Positions 1 through 12,524 of a stretch of DNA of 64,000 nucleotides are shown here, in pieces. The notes beneath the pieces are model-generated. The model saw nothing but the letters and a program-made list of their open reading frames with translations. It searched no databases and was not told the DNA's origin. Origin of the DNA: Siphonodentalium dalli (lineage: Eukaryota; Mollusca; Scaphopoda; Gadilida; Siphonodentaliidae); the NCBI GenBank assembly GCA_032622095.1, contig CP136067.1, forward strand, positions 136,777,990 through 136,841,989. Reading direction: 5' to 3'. The stretch's first letter is position 1. Each line of letters opens with the position of its first letter. A program made the position numbers and the translations under genes.

Positions 1-2247
1 GGGAGGCTATTCCATAATTCTCGCGCTTTGTTTGAGATTGCACTTTTTGAGTTTTTAGTCCTTTTGAATTCATGATAAAGATTACCTTTTGTTTTTGCGC
101 GGGTATTATAGCTATGGATATCTTCAATATGTGTGAATAATTTTTATAACGAATCCGGTAGTGCCTGCATATGATAATCATGTAGTATTCTAATGAGCTG
201 CATGTTACCAATATCATCAAATATTAGTAGTTTGTTTAGTTTACAATAAGTCATAATATCACTTGTATCATTTGAGATAATTTTAAGGGCATTCTTCTGT
301 AGTTTTATGATTTTGGTTAGGTTCTTTTTGGTAGTCGAGCTCCATATTGCGTTACAATAGGTCAAGTAGGGGATACTTAGTGATAAGTATAAGGTTTTCA
401 CAGTTTTTGCAGGAACAAATTCACTGACTTTCCTCAGGATTCCAACATTACTGGCAAGTTTAGAGCATAATGAATTTATGTGTTTGTCCCAGGATAAGTT
501 GTCTTCAATAGTGATGCCTAAAAAATTGGTATTTGCCACTCTATTAACATTTTTACTGTTTATAGTTAGGACTGGTAATACCTCAGGTAGTGAACAATTA
601 GTGAAAAGCATGTAATTTGTTTTATCAATGTTCAATGACAGTTTATTAGCAGCAAACCACTGATTCATATAATCCAGTTCAGTGTTAACTATGTTAAATA
701 ATTTGTGGATATCTCTATCAGAACAAAATGTATTTGTGTCATCTGCAAAAAGTATCAATTTAGCATCCTTGCATATACCTGGTAAGTCATTCATATAGAT
801 TAAAAATATGAGAGGCCCTAAGATTTAACCTTGTGGGACCCCACAGGTAATTTCATTGAGTTCTGATATAGGGCCATCATATTGAACGCATTGTTTTCTA
901 TGAGTAAGATAATCCTTGAACCAGTTCAGTGCAACCCCTCGACATCCATAGTGCTCTAGGTTTTGAAGCATTATTCTATGATTTATTGTATCAAATGCCT
1001 TAGATAGGTCGAGGAACACTCCAATTGTGTGTTCGTGATTGTCTAAGGCACCAGTTATTTTCTCTATAAGGTCAGTCAAAGCTAGAATTGTGGAATGATT
1101 CTTCCTAAAGCCATACTGGCTGCTGTATAAAATCTTGTGTTTTTCTAAGTATTTATTTAATCTATTATACATGAGTTTTTCAAGTACTTTTGAAAAGATA
1201 GGTAGCACAGATACAGGTCTGTAGTTACTGACTATACTTGCATCTTTAGATTTGAAGATTGTGGATTCTTTAGCAAATTTCATTCGTTCTGGAAATACAC
1301 CTTGGGAAAGAGATAGGTTACAAATATGTGTCAATGGTACGATAAAGGAATCTGCACATTGTTTTAAGATGCCACATTTAAGTTCATCTAAGCCAGCTGC
1401 TTTTTTTTAGTCTATATTTTTCAGTATGTATATTATTTCTAATTTTCCAGCAGGTTCAACAAATAATGAAGATGGGTTGGGAAGGGGAAGAAATTCCTTT
1501 GGGTCATTGGTTGAATTTATCTTTTTTGCTAGATTAGGACCTATATTTGTAAAAAATTCGTTGGAATTTTTCTGCAATTTTTTTTTTACCACTTATATAC
1601 TTATTTTCATGTTGAAATTGTGTCACATTAGTTTTGTTTTTATTTCGATTAAGTATTTTTTTAAGAACAGTCCATGTTGATTTCATGTCACCTTGGTAGC
1701 GTTCAAATTTTTTGGTGATAGTAATGTTGTTTGGCCATTCTTATTATGGATATTAATCTGTTTTTATATGACTTGTACCTTTCATTGTTAATTTTAGATT
1801 TGTTTTCTATAAAATTTTGATATAGTTTATTTTTTCTTTTAATTGAGTTAATTATTCCTGTTGTTATCCAGGGATTGTTATTCTGAGTTCTGATTTTCTT
1901 TCTAAATTTAGGAAAGCTATAGTTGTAAGCATCAGTCATCATATCAATGAATGTATTATAAGATGAGTTGCAGTCGGTGGCGTTGTTCACATTGCTCCAG
2001 TCCATAGTTGATGTCTTGTTGATGAAGATTTGAATATTTTGTTTTGAAAATTCCCGTTGGAAGATGTACGTTGCTTTGTTTTGGTGTTGTTCTTTATCAT
2101 GACCTCTAATTATAAGAAATGTTGGTAGGTGATCAGATATATCTTCAACAAAAATGCCTGAGTATTTCGGTGATGAGTGGTGACAGTTGGTGAAAATGTT
2201 GTCTATCAGGGTTGCACTGAACTCAGTTATTCGTGTTATTTGTAGAG
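1..2247 (-). pseudogene. Non-LTR retrotransposon (LINE) endonuclease/reverse transcriptase fragment
   Basis: Read on the minus strand, this is the ORF2 of an APE-type LINE. The endonuclease C-terminus is at about 2240-2010 (LIDNIFTN and SDHLPTFL). A linker follows, containing NPWITTGI and FFTNIGPNLAKKI. The reverse transcriptase core shows YRPVSVLP, YGFRKNHST, FLDLSKAFDTINH, GVPQG, ILGPL and the catalytic FADDT. It continues past the left edge (NTRAKTKGNLYHE near 60-90). The copy is dead: TAA replaces the residue between GVPQG and ILGPL (about 826), TAA follows LPDSL (about 145), and there are further stops near 1408 and 1704. It is 5'-truncated inside the endonuclease near 2247. The style fits the Jockey/CR1-like groups; the exact clade was not determined. 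Confidence 0.9.
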
Positions 2248-3906
2248 TCGCTTATGTACTTTCGTGGGAATTTTTTGAACAAATGTAGAGACTATGATAT
2301 TATGATAGGGTATCACTTACTTTGTCAGAAAAAGTTTGTTAGACTTCATGGGTCCGCGACTGGAGAGAATTATGACGTCACAAAGATGACGTCATTGTCA
2401 GTTCAATTTAGATGTAGGGTTGTCCTGAGAACTGACGAATTCTGCGCATATTACTTAATTGTTATACTTTTTTTCAGTTAGGGCAATTCAGTAATAGTAT
2501 TTCTCAAAGTACAGTACCCAAATTTACGGGAAAATGTTATTCCAGTCAAAGATGGCTGCCAAAATGGCACCAGAAACTTTTTGTTGTTGATATTTTCAAG
2601 AATATCATGTAACTGTCCTTCCGATTGGCAGCGACTGCGAATTGTGACACGTGTGTGTTTACATATTGCTTCGGTAATGTAGTGCACCAATTCTACTATA
2701 CAAAACATGCTCGATATGTCAAAAATCCACTTTAGACAACCGAATTATAGCTTCTTGTCAAAAATCAATTCCGATATTGTAGCAATAGATTTAAAGAAAT
2801 GAGCGGAATTCAGCGATGGGAACGAAATATTCGTGCCACATACGAAATTATTATCACATTTCAACAGAACTGTTCAATTTCACCCAAGATGGCTACCAGA
2901 ATGGCAGTCAAAAAGTAACAAAAGTAAGTGTTCGTTATACCACCAAATATCGCCCTGGCAGTCCGTCATGGGGAATTAGGTTAAACAGCTACTTTCACAA
3001 TTTGTACCTCGTTTAGTTGATCTTAGCAGGTTTCAATCGCATTGATAACAACGGCCGATTGAAATAGAATAGACCCCATAGGTGTGGAATATATCATTAT
3101 AAGGGGTAGTGTCCCATATCAAGCTTAAAGTGGTATATTGAGTATACCAGGTTCTGAAATATGGATGATGGTATTCAACAAAGTAGTCCAACCACTCCCA
3201 TAGCATATGTGGAGTTTGAGACGTTACTATAAGTTATTGACCTCCCAGGACCTATTTATTCAGTTGAAATGAACATTATCATACACCAGACTAGATCCCC
3301 GACTAGATCAGGCGAAAGTGTGTATCTGGTTCTTGGCTTTCCTCGTGTTGAGTTAATTGGTGATAGCCACACAAAGTGATTCGCCCAGTAGACGAAATCT
3401 GCCTTGGAATGAACACAGTAGGCTGGTATGGACCAGTGATAGTATACAGACAACTAATATATCATACTGATTTCTATTATGTAGGCATGTGAAGAGTTTA
3501 GTGAGACAATGCATTGCATTTTACATGAAAGTTGTTATTGGCAATGGTTATCATCGCGCTGTCGGTCGCACTTGATTGGTGGGGTCTGCTGGTGTCATGT
3601 CATCAGTTTTATTTATTATGTCTACTATACTCTGGAATCCAAGTTCTGAATACTGAATGACATTGTGGACAACACAGTCCACTAACTTCTTACAGCACAA
3701 TGCGAAGTACTATAGTTGGAGATAATAACAGTTCGTGACGTGCCATGTTGATGCTGGGTTAGAACGTTATCATGCACCAAATGAAATGCGGAAATGAAGG
3801 AATTTGAATTAGCACGCGTAACTACGGAGGTGGCCATGGTTCACTATAATAATAATGGCATCTTTCAGATCATATTATATATAGACCTTGAGCTACCATA
3901 TGGCCA
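2248..3906. other. Gene-free repeat-rich stretch
   Basis: I see no supportable gene. The first ~70 bases, read on the minus strand (motif AAGCGACTCTA and a nearby TTCCCACG), resemble 26300-26360, so they belong to an interspersed repeat. A GATGGCTGCCAAAATGGC motif near 2550 and GATGGCTACCAGAATGGC near 2890 belong to the dispersed motif family seen across the window. Confidence 0.5.
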
Positions 3907-4740
3907 CCCCCCACCCCCCCCCCCCCTATGCGGATTTTAGCCGACTATGTTTTTCCGGTAGAGGGGTGTATTTCACACATTTTTCTGCTTGTTTGCCACT
4001 CGGGGGTGGGGGGTTTTTCATTTTATAGCGATTTGCAACAAACTACTGTGATTTTTTGCGATAAAATCCTCATTGGGGTAGGGGAAATATTTCTCTCAAA
4101 ATCAATACTAAAACTATATGTATCTTTTCAAACTCACTTTCATTCGAACTGTATATAATTAGTGTTTGCATTGATAGCGTTACATGGGTACCTGATTCTA
4201 TATTTTTCTTAAAGTGACACCGATGATTCGATTTTTTATTTATTTTGAAGATTTGTCTAAAAAGTACAGTATGTGAACTTACGCATGCATAATGTAATTA
4301 AACTATGATAAATACCGATGTCTCCATGATTTTCCTCGAGAATATAGGCCAGGGCAGGTTTCTATAACATTCCACGAGCACATGGGTGTATATAGGTAGT
4401 CCTTGTTCAAATGTTTCGAGGCCATTGAATCCAAGATGGCCGCCAAAATTGAATATCTGACCTGGTAAATTTTAATTCACAATCACTCAGCGAGTTTATG
4501 GGATATCATGTCGCGCGATATGTCATTCTATTGATAATTGAGTAGTCCTTATTTGTAGGTATCAATAAATTTCATATATTCAAAATGGCCGCCAAGATGG
4601 CCGCCGAAGTGGAAAATATGACGATTTTTCACTAATATCTTCTAGATCAGTTTCTGCTGTTTGGAACTGGTTGAGGATTGTGACCTTATTTATATATTTT
4701 TATATTAACCTATCTTTGGGGTAATGAAAAAGACAATTAT
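3907..4740. repeat. Dispersed repeat copy related to part of palindrome arm A
   Basis: After a C-rich run, the sequence from TATGCGGATTTTAG onward parallels 14391-14710 and its mirror at 10817-11136. Shared stretches include GAATCCAAGATGGCCGCC, TTGAATATCTGACCTGG and TCATTCTATTGATAATTGAG. This copy is more diverged and has a second GATGGCCGCC block near 4590. It looks like an independent copy of an interspersed repeat, not a piece of the palindrome. Confidence 0.6.
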
Positions 4741-5087
4741 TGGGTCCATAACCCCTTCCGATCCCTCAAAATTTTGATTTTACAGAATGCGGTATAAAAT
4801 TTCACAAAAAATCACAATCGGTTTTCTAGTCATGTTTCAATAAGGAATGAGCAGAACTGTGGAATGTAAGTGAGGCAAGACATTACCCATGGATATTCCA
4901 AACCATAAGAACACAAGTTGTTTCTTTGGCCCAAAATGGCCGCCAAAATATGGAAAATGGTAGATATTTTTGACACAATCGAAAGAACCTTTATAAACAT
5001 CAATTCTCACTAGAATCACTGTCAGATAGATAGTAGAGAATGTCACAATCGTCGTCTGAACTGATATCACCATTGTCACCTGAATGA
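4741..5087. other. Short gene-free stretch
   Basis: No gene is visible here. It holds another AAAATGGCCGCCAAAATATGG motif near 4930 and lies immediately downstream (minus strand) of the stop codon at 5088-5090. Confidence 0.4.
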
Positions 5088-8000
5088 TCATTCTCTGTGC
5101 AACTCTCGGACTCGCTCAGGATATCTATGAGTGCAACTGGCGCTGGGTCCCCACTTGTCCACTATGTCAATTCTGTCCATATCGTCCAATTTCCAACCAT
5201 TTCCAATCGGACTAGGAATATCTGGACACGGGATGTGAGAATTGTCCCAGATCAGCGCCTGATAGTTTGCCCTGTCTGTATGCTTCTTAAGGGACCAACG
5301 GCATGGTGGTAATAAACTCGTATCAGTGCCAGTAGAACTACTGATGATAGCCCCGGCTTTCACTTGGAACTTCTTATTAAACATGTCGTAACGTAGGTTA
5401 TCGATATCACAATAAGTTTTTCCACCATACATCGCGCACACGGAACGCTCGAGTTCTGCGTATACTTCTATGGGGATGTCAATGTCCCGACCGACGGATT
5501 CGAATGTTTTCAGAAACTCAGGTTGATCAGTTAAGAGTTTAATTGGAACGAGTTTTCCTCGTCGTACAAATGCGCTGGTTGTGTCGCATCCAGTGAATGC
5601 GTGCACAGCGGGAAGTACATTACAAAGATCCTGGCCATTTGCAGACACAGCTTCGTGGATGTCAATCAACCGTCTCTTATTGCCAGTGCCAGTGTCAAAA
5701 TACAGTTTTGTTTTTATGTCTCTAGCGTACTTTAGTAAAATTATAAACACATCTGTGTCGGGGGATCTCACAATTATATTCGACTCTTGATCTAGCGTTG
5801 CTGAAGCGTGTAGACAGTGAAGAACCATCTTTGTATCGGCTTCTTCTTGGGTTGAACATAGATCTGCAACGCGCACACAGCTGACACACATAGCATCTGA
5901 ACTGGTTAAAAGGTAGCAGTCATCCTCACACGAAAAGTAGACTTGCCTAGTGTGCAGTTTTTCTGCATAACACGGTTTCTTCCATTCGGACAAAATTAGT
6001 CTTATAAGCTGTGTCTTGTTATTGTCGTTCGCGAGAAACTTTTTCCAATCCTCGGGTGTTTTTGTTTTCGGCCCAGACAATAGTATTTTCTGCGACGTAC
6101 CTCTTCTCGTTCGTTCAAATGCCTTGATCGAGTTCTCCTTATATGAGTCAGTGACGAAGTCAACTCGCCCCCTATCTGAAAGAATCCCGAAAACTGCAGA
6201 TGCGACCTCCTCGAACGTTTCGGGAACAACAGACATTGACTGGAGAATAGCGTTTCCGTCATAAATTCGAACAGATGGTCCCTTTGGTGCTACAACTCCT
6301 GAATTATCGACGCCACATTCAAGCTTATGCATAAGTTTTGACTTATCTGTTTTGTATGGGCAGCCATCTGCTGTCGCTAAACTCCACGGAACAGGTCCAA
6401 GTGGGTACGAAAGAGTAACCCTCAAATCGATGTTGTTCTTACAAGCCAGTAAAACCATTTGTCCAAAAACATTTCTCTCGGCCTTGAGTTGAACATCCTT
6501 GCTGCTCGATGCTTTGACTTTCCCAAAATACCCCGTCGAACGGACTCTTTGAATTGCATGTACCTTTCATGGTACGACTGGACATTTTCGGAACTTGAAA
6601 TATGCGCGTGGTTACTGTTATTTGGTACTTCAACCAATGATTTAATCGCATTTCCCTCAAGGGACGGTGGACGCGGCTCTGTACGCATCCGTTCCAAGCA
6701 CTCAAGCACAAGAGTGTGTACCCGTAGTGCGCGGTTATAATGTTTCCCGGCCATAAGCCTATCCACCGAACCACTCGCACATATACCAGCTTCCAATACT
6801 ATCTCCGATAAACCACTGCCTTCCATAATCTTCCCAACTGTTCCGAAAATTGAACAAATTATGTGAAACACACCCAAACGGATAATGACATCAGGGAATT
6901 CAGTTGGTTTCTGCCACAGTATAGCATATGCTTTCTTAGCTACAGCCAAGTCGAATGTAATTATGGTGTATTTCTGACCTAGTAACTGTGTTGCCCTCTT
7001 AGACACATCGATAACATGCTGAACGGTGGCGTTATCTGTGATAGGAAAAGGGACTGGGGTCATGTACCCTACTGTTGATTGTTTCATTTGCAGCTTATCC
7101 ACACTGGCAACAGATGATATCCATCCTACACAAGGAGGTACAGTCGGTCCGAATTCACGAGCGGATAATCTGGCCACCATCCAGATGAAATTGGAAAGTT
7201 CGCCAGTGATACAATCCAATGAATCCGATATATTAGTAGTTGAGTACGTCGGTAAAGTCGGCTCGATTTTACTTTTGAAGATAGCATGGTTCCAGTTCCA
7301 GCACCTTTGGTACAACAGACCTGGCCCTTGACCTCTGTATCTGTGGCAATGTCTCGAGAGCATTCATCTGGGGAACGATGGTTTCATGGATAACAATGCC
7401 ATGTGCCGTGTGTGTCGTTCCTGACCCTTAAATGTAAGAAAGTGTGCAATTAAGTAATAGCATTGATGTCGGCGTATAGTAGCAACAATACAGAACCAAC
7501 ACACATACTCTCTATTTAAAACAATCTTTCATAAATTTGAACCCAATCGATATAAATGACCATTATAAATCTTTAATGTCGTACTATATAGCTTTCGGCT
7601 ATACAGCCTTCGCCGGGTACATGAATGAACAATCATTTGAAAATACACATTGATATACAGGCAAACTTTTTATCGCGTAACTGTGACGTAAACGAACGTT
7701 ACCTGACAAAATTTGGCGCCAAATGAAAAGTGGCGGGAAAACTTACAGGTGAAAGACGCGCCAAACATAGAAGCTACATATGTAGCGTTCTGAAGACAAG
7801 TCAATGCTTGGTATGGACTGCTTCTAAGCTACATGTGTTCCCATATACTCAAGCATTGACTTTTCTTCACAACGCTACATAAGTAGCTTCTATGTTTGGT
7901 GCGTCTTTCACCTGTAAGTTTTCCCGCCACTTTTAATTTGGCACCAAATTTTGTCAGGTAACGTTCGTTTACGTCACAGTTACGCGATAAAAAGTTTGCT

Positions 8001-9809
8001 GCATATCAATGTGTATTTTCAAATGATTGTTCATTCAATTCGTGTACCCGACGAATGCTGTATAGCCGAAACCTAGTACGACATTAAACTTGGTGTTATC
8101 TTATTTAGTAGGTTAATGCGATTGCATGGCTGACAAATAAGATTTGCATCATTAACAAATGCTCATGGAATATTCGTGTGAGTTCATTAAACGCATGCTA
8201 CAATTGCCACGTTCTTTATGGTTTGGAAAAGTCACTTGCAATTCGTGAATTTTATGCAATGTGCAATCATTAATTAATCTATATACCTGAAAGCGTCTCT
8301 TCACACAGATCGAAGTTATCCCAACAGATATGCACAACCGCATTATTGTCCAATGATATCCCCTCAGGAAGAACAGATTTCTGTGTAGCCAGGCTGTTGA
8401 AAATTGCTGTCTCGAGCTCCAGTGTTTTTGTGTATAACTGGCAATGGCCGAATCTATTCAGAATAGTGATAATCGCAGAACTTCCTGTGAGATGGCGTAC
8501 AGTCATGGGCAGACAGGCGTGTTTCCTCATTAACCAACGCCCGTTTGTCGCAGAATAACATATGTCTTCCGAACAGGACTCCACAAATCGCTGACGTCTA
8601 TCTGACACTTTCTCATTTTTCCCAGAAATAAGCACCTTGATAAAGTTTTGCAGTAACGCGGGTGGTTTGGACTGCCCTGTCGAGAACCATGATGCGTTTG
8701 GAGGCCATGGCATTTTGCCCGCAGAAGCTTCAGTCTCCAATACATGTCTCCGCAGCATTAGAGCGACCTCTTCTGCGCGCCTTTCTTCTGAACACGCGAG
8801 TTCAAATGCGACACCAACCGCTCGACCTTTTATAATTTCATCAGAATATACCAATTCACCAAGATGATACCCGGGTTGCCAAAATTTAATTCTCGTTCCA
8901 AAATGGTTTATCATTTTATCTTTCAGCTTGTCTGTTTTATATTTATCATTTAGCTGCTCCGGAAACATATCTCCCATGTAGTTGAGATAACGCTCTCTTA
9001 ACATGGTCACCCTTTCCACATTTTGGTTGATGATTATCGCCCTCTCTATATGTTCGCACAATTTCGAGAACACAATATCATGATGATCAGTGCAGTTAGT
9101 TTTCGTACATGTAGCTGTCCGCGGCGTCCGTGTATAGTCTCTCCGACATTTGCTGTGGTAATGAGCCTCACGCGCAACAAGGTCATCACCGCGAACCTTC
9201 GTGATCATATTGTAGTCCTGACGTCTGTTTGCGCTGTTTTTGGTTGAGTCACTTGCCGTATTGGTCAGACATTTCAGTAACTCACAACGCTTTCCGTTCA
9301 CCTTTATGTACTTCGTTCCACAGAATAAGCATTCGTCCGATGGAAAAAGCACTCGCATTGAAGAGTCACCGGAGTGTCTCTTCATTCGTTTTGAGCCGCT
9401 GCAAACACTATCAATGCTTTCATCATGTTTTCGTTTGAATTTAACATTGGTGAAATTCTGATAACACCAACGATGATAACCGTGGACCGAAGAATCATAT
9501 TTCGTCGGGACATTCTGACATATATCATCAATTCTCACATCTGGGTTCGAACTCTTCGAACGGTCAGCAACTACTTCACGTATTTTTTCGTATCCTTTGT
9601 CAGATAGTATCTTCACAACAGTGTCAACTTTATTCCGCTCATAGTGAACAATACAATATCGCAAATCACTGCTGTCCGTGTTTGTGCCGAAGGCGCTAGT
9701 TCTCCTCCGTTTCTTTTTATTTGGTGTCTTTTTTAGTGGAACGGGGCTCTCTTTGGACATGTCGAGCTTCGATTGGTGCGTTGCCATGCATATCACGATA
9801 GTACCCACC
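5088..9809 (-). CDS. Large uncharacterised invertebrate family protein with FEN/XPG-like motif order
   Basis: Function unknown. I recognise the family as repeatedly found, multicopy, uncharacterised proteins of invertebrate genomes. Visible exons: 9809-8287 (preferred ATG at 9787, reading MATHQSKLDM) and 7420-5088. The intron 8286-7421 has GT...AG ends and joins in phase to give ETLSGTTHTAHGIVIHE. The joined length is 1278 codons. Features: basic N-terminus (residues ~19-29, possible nuclear signal), an H-x2-C pattern near 105-108, CLFCG at 153-157 with HYHSKC at 209-214 (possible zinc site), ICYSATNGRW and LTGS in the middle. The C-terminal half has VTDSYKENSIK, EEADTK (~1026), SPDTDVF (~1053) and TGCDTTSAF (~1110). 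That order recalls FEN/XPG PIN-like nucleases, which is inference. Two frameshifts, +1 near 7280 and -1 near 6520, cancel out. It may be a decaying copy or carry homopolymer sequence errors. Confidence 0.7.
7577..8083. mobile_element. 507-bp fold-back MITE with TTAA target duplication
   Basis: The two halves are near-perfect inverted repeats (left ACTGTGACGTAAACGAACG, mirrored on the right). Termini are TGTCGTACTA...TAGTACGACA, flanked by TTAA at 7573-7576 and 8084-8087. TTAA duplication points to the piggyBac or Kolobok groups. There is no coding capacity. It sits inside the intron of the gene at 5088-9809. Confidence 0.8.
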
Positions 9810-12161
9810 CTGTAAGAAAACAATGACAGAATGGTTACCAGCATGTCAATCTTAACATTTGTAGATAGCCCCAGCTCCTTAAAAACCGCACCGCATAACA
9901 ATCGTAAACTCTCTATAAAATATAGATTACATCTATTTCTGATAAAATATCCATTTAAAAAGATAAAACTGTCAGCATTCGCAATTTCGAAAATTCATTG
10001 TTTTATAATTGTTGTTGCATCGGCTTTCCATACTTTTTTAATCGTGCGTGACCCATCCTTACAGTGGAGCTTCTAAACACAATTCCTATTTTCGCGTTAA
10101 TTATTTATATAACAATAATACAATCAAAATGGTATTCTAAATATTTTTTTGCCAATCGGAATCGAGGAATGGTCTTACACTTACCTCTTTTTGTGTTCTG
10201 AAGTGCTGTCTTTTGAAATATCTTAGTTGTCTTATCTGAATTTTGGCGCTCCAAAATGTTGAGGTGATGACGCCGATGACGTGAATCATATACGGAAAAC
10301 CAGACGCGTCACGATTTTCTACACACCGATCATACTGTCGCCATTTGGTTGGTCTTATGGTAACCATTTTCGGTTAATTCAGTCCTGCTGTGCAGGTCAG
10401 TGTGATGTCGTAAATCGGTTTAGAACTGCTCGCAATGCAACTGCTGGTCTCCATCTGTTTCGATCCCTGTACAATTCACCGAATTTCGCTGCTTTTCTGT
10501 TATTTGAGCAATAAATTGTCATTAATATGGTAATATAGATACTTTGTTCTACTGCAATACTAATAACTTGTCGGAGACGCTAGCCGCTCATACACACTAT
10601 GTTTGATGACTAAGATGCATAAAATGTTGATAATACCAAAAATGGAATTACCGCGATTGTATGTATTGTGTATCGTGCCTCATATTTTTGGCTCAATATA
10701 CCTATTAACCCGTTGTAGTGTGATAATATTGTCTCATCGCTGTTCAGTCTATGTGGTAAACTCGTATTTCGACGGTTAGGCTAAATTTGATCAAATGCCA
10801 CGGTATTGGTGAATGAGATGTGATGAAACTTATGAAAAATAATGCAATTATAAAATTCCGGCGGCCATTTTGACTATATGAAATGTATTCATACCTATAC
10901 ATAAGGAGTGCTCAATTATCAATAGAATGACATATCACACGACTTAATACCTCTCAAACTTCCTGAGTAATTGCGAATTGAAATTTACCAGGTCAGATAT
11001 TCAATTTTGGCGGCCATCTTGGATTCAAAGACCGATAACTCTAAAAAGCCCCCATATCCAGATGGCAAACAACCGGCAAATTGAAGGACTGATATTGTTC
11101 TACAAAGATATCATAACCACCTAAAATCCGCATATGAGGGAGGGGGGTCTACACGCAGCTCAAGCTCTAATAGGCCGATTCATATATATCATAATGCCCC
11201 AAACTGTTCCAGTTATATTCGACCAGGAATTATCAGATCAGTCTGGCTATATCCCACAAATTGTATATACCATGCCGATGATGCCGCATTCATGCATCGT
11301 CATAATCTACCCCAACCAAGTGGCATATATATATATCTATTATATATTTTGGAAGATCTGTTTGTGTGTGTGTCTGTCTGTGTGATCGCGATGGACTCGA
11401 AAACGGCCGAGCCGATTTCGATGAAACTTGTTATGTGGGGGGGGGGGGGGCTTTTCGGCCGGGGGGTTGCATGGGCCTATTAATTTTCAGATCCGAGATC
11501 AACTTTTCACGTGCCGAGGTCAAATATGTTTTTACGCCGTTTTGCGCTAATATATTTCAGTTCGGTGCTCACCAATCGATTCGATATAGCGTGAATAATA
11601 AATTGCCAGTCATATAATTTGCACGGTTAGAATCTGTGGCGCTTCTTCTTTCCAACGATGTATCACACGCCTGTGTACGTTTAAAGTTTCTACCTTAATT
11701 ATCGAGAAGATCGCAGGACCATGATTCGCTCATCGAAAAACATTCCGTAAATATATTACGCCGTCAACAGATCGTGACGTGTTCGCGTTTAACTCTTAAC
11801 CGACCGATGTCGCGTTAACTCATCACGGCCGAGGTATCCGCAAATGACATTGGGCAATATATATATCTCGGAAACGGGTGGAGCTATCGTCTTGAAATTT
11901 GGTATGTGAATGTATCTTGCCCCGGATACGAATTTTATCGGGTCGCCGAGCCCGTGCGACGCCAGCTCCGCCTCGGGGTTCAAAATCGACATCCAGGTAT
12001 TAAATCTCCATGTACCCCCGATGTTGCCGAAGATAACTAATAATATCTATTATATATTTTTGGAAGTCATTTCAAGGTCAAACGCCCGAATATCACGGGA
12101 TTTCGATGAAACTTGGCATGTGGGGGTACTTTCTTATGGCGAGTCTCATAAGCATATTCAT
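8377..12161 (+). repeat. Palindrome 1, left arm (A)
   Basis: This arm is the reverse complement of 13362-17149 and nearly identical to it. Paired coordinates sum to 25526, then 25527, then 25523, shifting only at a GTGGGTAC/GTGGTAC difference near 9806 and at a G run (14 versus 18) near 11440. I saw one substitution near 11957. The arm holds the 5' part of the minus-strand family gene, its upstream exon, gene-free DNA at 10368-11335 including a GATGGC-type repeat, and most of a Helitron. The break at 8377 cuts the second coding exon. Confidence 0.95.
10185..10367 (-). other. Candidate upstream exon of the FEN/XPG-like family gene
   Basis: On the minus strand an open frame from ATG at 10367 runs to an excellent splice donor (AAAGAG then GTAAGTG) at 10185/10184. 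A clear acceptor (TTTTCTTACAG) lies at 9812-9810 before the main exon. The exon is either 5' untranslated or codes 61 residues ending RTQKE. In this copy the following exon starts GGTGGGTAC, which puts it out of frame with MATHQ. In the A' copy (15160-15342) one G is missing and the two exons are in frame. The intron is about 370 bases. Confidence 0.45.
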
Positions 12162-12499
12162 TTGCCCGTGCGACGTGACCTTGACCTAGAAATCGGGTAA
12201 CTCCAAGGTCAAATCGCCAATTTTGATAGGATTTCGACGAAATTTGATACGTGGGGTTACTTTTGTCCACTGATTGTTATGGACGGGTCCAATCGTGACC
12301 CCGACCAGACCTTGGCCTTCAAAATGATCAATTCAAGGTCAAATCGGGTAAAACCGGATGGATTTCGACGGGCACGTTTGTCGGGTACTTTTGTCCGGGC
12401 AGTGTTTTTGGACTGGTCAAATCGTGACCCCACTTGACCTTGACCTTCAAAATGGACAATTCAAGGTCAAAGCCCGGACGAAGTCGGGTCACCTTCTAG
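11336..12499 (+). mobile_element. Non-autonomous Helitron (unit H1, composite)
   Basis: The 5' end is TCTATTATATATTTTGGAAG after an A. The 3' end is a GC-rich hairpin (CCCGGACGAAGTCGGG), a short spacer and CTAG, followed by T. These are Helitron termini: 5' TC, 3' hairpin plus CTRR, A/T target. A second copy of the 5' terminus begins at 12046, so the unit is probably two elements fused. It contains TGACCTTGACCTT-type internal repeats and no Rep/helicase coding. Palindrome arm A ends inside it at 12161. Confidence 0.65.
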
Positions 12500-12524
12500 T
12501 ATATATATAGACCTATATATATAA

